Positions 61,901 to 64,000 of a stretch of DNA of 64,000 nt are shown here, one piece after another; within the stretch, counting starts at the first letter, position 1; each line of letters begins with the position of its first letter. This DNA is from Ciona intestinalis (taxonomy: Eukaryota > Chordata > Ascidiacea > Phlebobranchia > Cionidae), in NCBI RefSeq assembly GCF_000224145.3, contig NW_004190338.2:62001-126000 (forward strand). The letters run 5' to 3'. The position numbers were made by a program, and so were the translations under genes. The notes under the pieces were generated by a model. That model saw only the letters and a program-made list of their open reading frames with translations. It had not been told where the DNA came from and searched no databases.

Positions 61901-64000
61901 TACGAGAACGAACATTAAACCAGTTAAAGCAGGGAATGAGTAACAAAACGATAATCATTAAAAAACAGGCTAAAGGTAAATACTAGTTGAGGAAAATAAA
62001 TGATGTTTATGTGGTTTCGGCAAAAATGAATCATAAATAAACCGATTTAAGTTATTGTTCAACCTTATATAGCATTACGTCTTGTCTAATTCTGTATTAT
62101 GATTAGTTATGGTAAACAAAATAATTCCAATTCTTGCCAAACATGATTTCCGCGTAAAAAGACCTAAATTATTCACACGTTTTTAAACTATTGGCGCTTA
62201 CATAATTTATTGTTTAACGATTGTGTGGAGTTATTCGGTTATAACATATTTTATTAGTTTTACAAAGTTAAAAATCAGGTGGGAGATGATAGGTCACCTT
62301 TTTATTCTATTTTCTCTTCCCATTTTGGTAGTAAACATAGAACATTTAAATAATTATAAAACCATATCCTCAAGACTCCTATATAGACCATTGTTAAATG
62401 TTTAAAACACGATCAGAATATTAGAACATCATGTTCCAAAGGTGTCCCATCTTACCCCCAGTACTGTATTTTTATATTTTGTTACAGAAACTACATATTC
62501 ATATTCATTGGCATATAAAGTTGGAGTGGCATTCGTTCTAACACTGATTGCTGTAGTTGGTACACTTGGAAACATATGTATCATATACGCGGTGTGTACG
62601 CAAAAGGTTAGTATTTTTCTATGGCTCAATTTAGTTATAAGTTTTACGAGCCATTGGAACATTTCGTTTTTATTTCTTAAAGAAATGATGAGCCTTGAAT
62701 ATAATATTGTGCAAAATATAATTATTGTTAAAGGCGTAATTTATATCTATATAATTATTTTTTTAACAATAATTATTTTTGCACAGTATTATTTTCAGAG
62801 CTTATCGATTTCTAAGAAATGGAAACGAAATGTTAAAAAAATGGTATATATATATATATATAGGTGCGTGTGTGTGTGAGAGTCCCATCTTCTCCCTACA
62901 ATATAGTAGGGTGGGGGAAGATGGGACACCTTTCACACATAATAACCAAATATACTGATCGTGTTTTAAACAATTAGCAACGGTCTATGGGAGCCGTGAG
63001 GATAAAGTTTTATAAAAAATCGTTGAATGTTTGTTTACTACCAAATTGGAGAAGAAAATAGATTGAAAAGGTGTCCCACCTTCTCCCACCCTACTATATG
63101 CATATTTACTGTATCCTAATATTCTCTATTAGTCAGGCATTTGTCAATGTCATATGATATACCGACTATCATTAATAAACGGACAGCAATCAAGTAAAGG
63201 ATGTCATTCCAATTATATGGGAATAGTAAATAGCCTTTATTAATGCGGTTGGTTTTTCCCAATCGCCAAGCCATTTGTCATTGACAAGTTGTCATGAAAC
63301 TCTTGCGCATTAAAATTTAATGTTACTTATTGGCAAGGGTATGGTGATAGAATTAAAGATATGCAGGGGAGGGTGTGTAAAGGGTTGGGTAATCGGAGTA
63401 TTGAAATTAGCGTAAAAAGGAATATTTCAACAATGCATTTTGTCATGATTTAAAATACTTAAAACCATGTTAATTCTAGAGCTGCGTAATTCAACTAACG
63501 TATTTTTCTTGATATATAGTAGAGTGGGGGAAGATGGGACACCTTTAGTACATAATATCCGATTATCATATTCGTGTTTTAAACAGTTAGCAATGTTCTT
63601 TATGGGAGCTATGACGATACGGTTTTATAATTTTTTGAGTGTTCTTTGTTTACTACCAAATGAAACAAGAAAATAAAATAAAAAGGTGTCTCATCTTCTC
63701 CCATTCTACTATAAGGACGAGGGAGACGGGACACCTTTGGCACACAATATTCTGATCGCGTTTAAACAATTAAAAACGGTCTATAGAAGTCGTGAGGTCC
63801 AGTTATAATCTTTGGATGTTCATTGTTTACTACTAAAAATGGGACGAGAAAATAGAATGAAAAAGTGTCCTATCTTCCCCCACCCTAATATATAACAATT
63901 AACGAACATTTTCCGCAGAAACTGCGTCGTTTAAAGACCAACTACTTCGTATGTAACTTGGCGCTTGCTGACTTGACAGTTACATCAGTAGTTCTTCCTT
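58631..64000 (+). CDS. Rhodopsin-class GPCR, 5' part (runs off window)
   Basis: Three exons are visible: 58631-58721 (or its copy 59625-59715), 62488-62606 and 63919-64000 (incomplete at the window edge). Exon 1 gives a 30-residue extracellular N-terminus with four N-glycosylation sequons (NGT, NVT, NAT, NFT). Exon 2 has TM1 with the class A GN motif (LIAVVGTLGNICIIYAV). Exon 3 has the first intracellular loop KLRRLKTNYF and TM2 with NLALADLTVTSVVLP, including the conserved Asp. Phases agree (1, then 0). The 5' UTR contains tttgttttacag, a possible acceptor. The start is the first ATG of the exon. The subfamily cannot be set from two helices; the loop resembles peptide, amine or melatonin-type receptors only loosely. 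MITEs crowd both introns. Confidence 0.85.
58779..58929. mobile_element. MITE, copy 17, cut by a gap
   Basis: ctgcggggtaagatgggata to ctaccaaatgatcaagatag, then N. The same variant is repeated at 59772. Confidence 0.65.
58930..59429. other. Assembly gap, 500 N
   Basis: Exactly 500 N between the two copies of the receptor first-exon region. Long open frames across it are artefacts. Confidence 0.95.
59430..59930 (+). repeat. Direct repeat, copy B, with second receptor exon 1
   Basis: Carries a second intact first exon (59625-59715, donor ctggtaaat). It differs from copy A by three amino acids (G to E, Y to F, A to G), and all four glycosylation sequons are kept. It could be an alternative first exon, the first exon of a second gene, or a second allele placed in tandem. 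Confidence 0.85.
59772..59930. mobile_element. MITE, copy 18, truncated
   Basis: Same left-end variant as the copy at 58779 (ctgcggggtaagatgggata). The right terminal repeat is not recognisable. Confidence 0.6.
61431..61622. mobile_element. MITE, copy 19
   Basis: cagtagagtggagtaagacg to ttccccaccatactata, in the receptor's first intron. Confidence 0.8.
61650..61771. mobile_element. 122-bp inverted-repeat element of another family
   Basis: A perfect 23-base terminal inverted repeat: 61650-61672 begins aggtggctgtacacagtatc, and 61749-61771 is its exact complement. The interior is GC-rich with cgaattcgcatgcgaa. It is unrelated to the common MITE, appears once in this window and has no reading frame. 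Confidence 0.85.
62277..62468. mobile_element. MITE, copy 20, beside receptor exon 2
   Basis: aggtgggagatgataggtca to catcttacccccagtactgta. Its right end lies about 20 bases before the exon-2 acceptor at 62487, so the branch point of that intron is probably within or at the edge of the repeat. Confidence 0.75.
62902..63098. mobile_element. MITE, copy 21
   Basis: tatagtagggtgggggaaga to ctcccaccctactata, near-consensus and probably among the youngest. A right-end remnant of another copy precedes it (62881-62900). Confidence 0.85.
63515..63713. mobile_element. MITE, copy 22
   Basis: tatagtagagtgggggaaga to cttctcccattctactata. It joins the next copy directly at the shared ata. Confidence 0.85.
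63711..63893. mobile_element. MITE, copy 23, tandem to the previous
   Basis: ataaggacgagggagacggg to cttcccccaccctaatata. Its right end lies 25 bases before receptor exon 3 (63919). Confidence 0.8.

Noticed and set aside
62442..62879. 145-codon open frame read straight through receptor exon 2
   Set aside because: A good donor at 62607 and the in-phase TM2 exon at 63919 show that splicing ends the exon; the rest is intron.
53960..63893. Regularly recurring ~195-bp repeats as a CRISPR-like array
   Set aside because: The units are dispersed inverted-repeat MITEs with unrelated spacing in a eukaryotic genome.

Overview
This window is eukaryotic. The genes are split into many short exons with GT-AG introns, the DNA is AT-rich, there are four runs of N (assembly gaps), and short repeats are dense. 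The gene content (nischarin, a METTL27-like methyltransferase, SPOP, adenylate kinase 8, SMC1, a rhodopsin-type receptor) is animal. The compact genes, one ~195-bp inverted-repeat MITE present in more than 20 copies and a tRNA-headed SINE fit a solitary ascidian, most likely Ciona. That identification is from memory of the genome style, not from a search.

Layout. (1) 1134-16878, minus strand: nischarin (PX domain, leucine-rich repeats, conserved C-terminal domain). 13 N-terminal and 4 C-terminal coding exons can be placed; the exon(s) joining them lie in, or are missing from, an odd GC-richer 5-kb stretch (3990-9122). (2) 18119-20272, minus: a five-exon METTL27-like methyltransferase, with a decayed copy of its last exon at 20780-20918. 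(3) 20.3-23.7 kb: repeats. (4) 23669-26444, plus: SPOP, the CUL3 substrate adaptor, eight coding exons. (5) 27408-33597, plus: adenylate kinase 8, 12 exons, with an RFX X-box-like palindrome upstream that fits a ciliary gene. (6) 33996-51432, minus: SMC1 (cohesin ATPase), 24 well-supported coding exons plus an uncertain terminal exon, converging tail to tail with AK8. One intron holds an antisense protein-disulfide-isomerase pseudogene that is itself split by a hAT-type element, and a 1.3-kb hAT-type element with a perfect 8-bp target duplication. (7) 51.4-58.6 kb: repeats, including a solo-LTR-like element and several MITEs. (8) 58631-64000, plus: first exons of a class A GPCR whose first exon occurs twice around a gap; the gene runs off the window.

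The genes are unrelated housekeeping, signalling and ciliary functions, not a pathway cluster. All exon borders were derived by hand from splice sites, reading phase and recalled similarity to vertebrate orthologues. For SMC1, AK8, SPOP and METTL27 the exon lengths and phases sum correctly. I found no CRISPR array, no canonical tRNA or rRNA gene and no intact autonomous transposon. The most interesting material is relic and regulatory: the pseudogene/transposon nest, the X-box, the duplicated receptor exon, and the unresolved nischarin middle and SMC1 tail.
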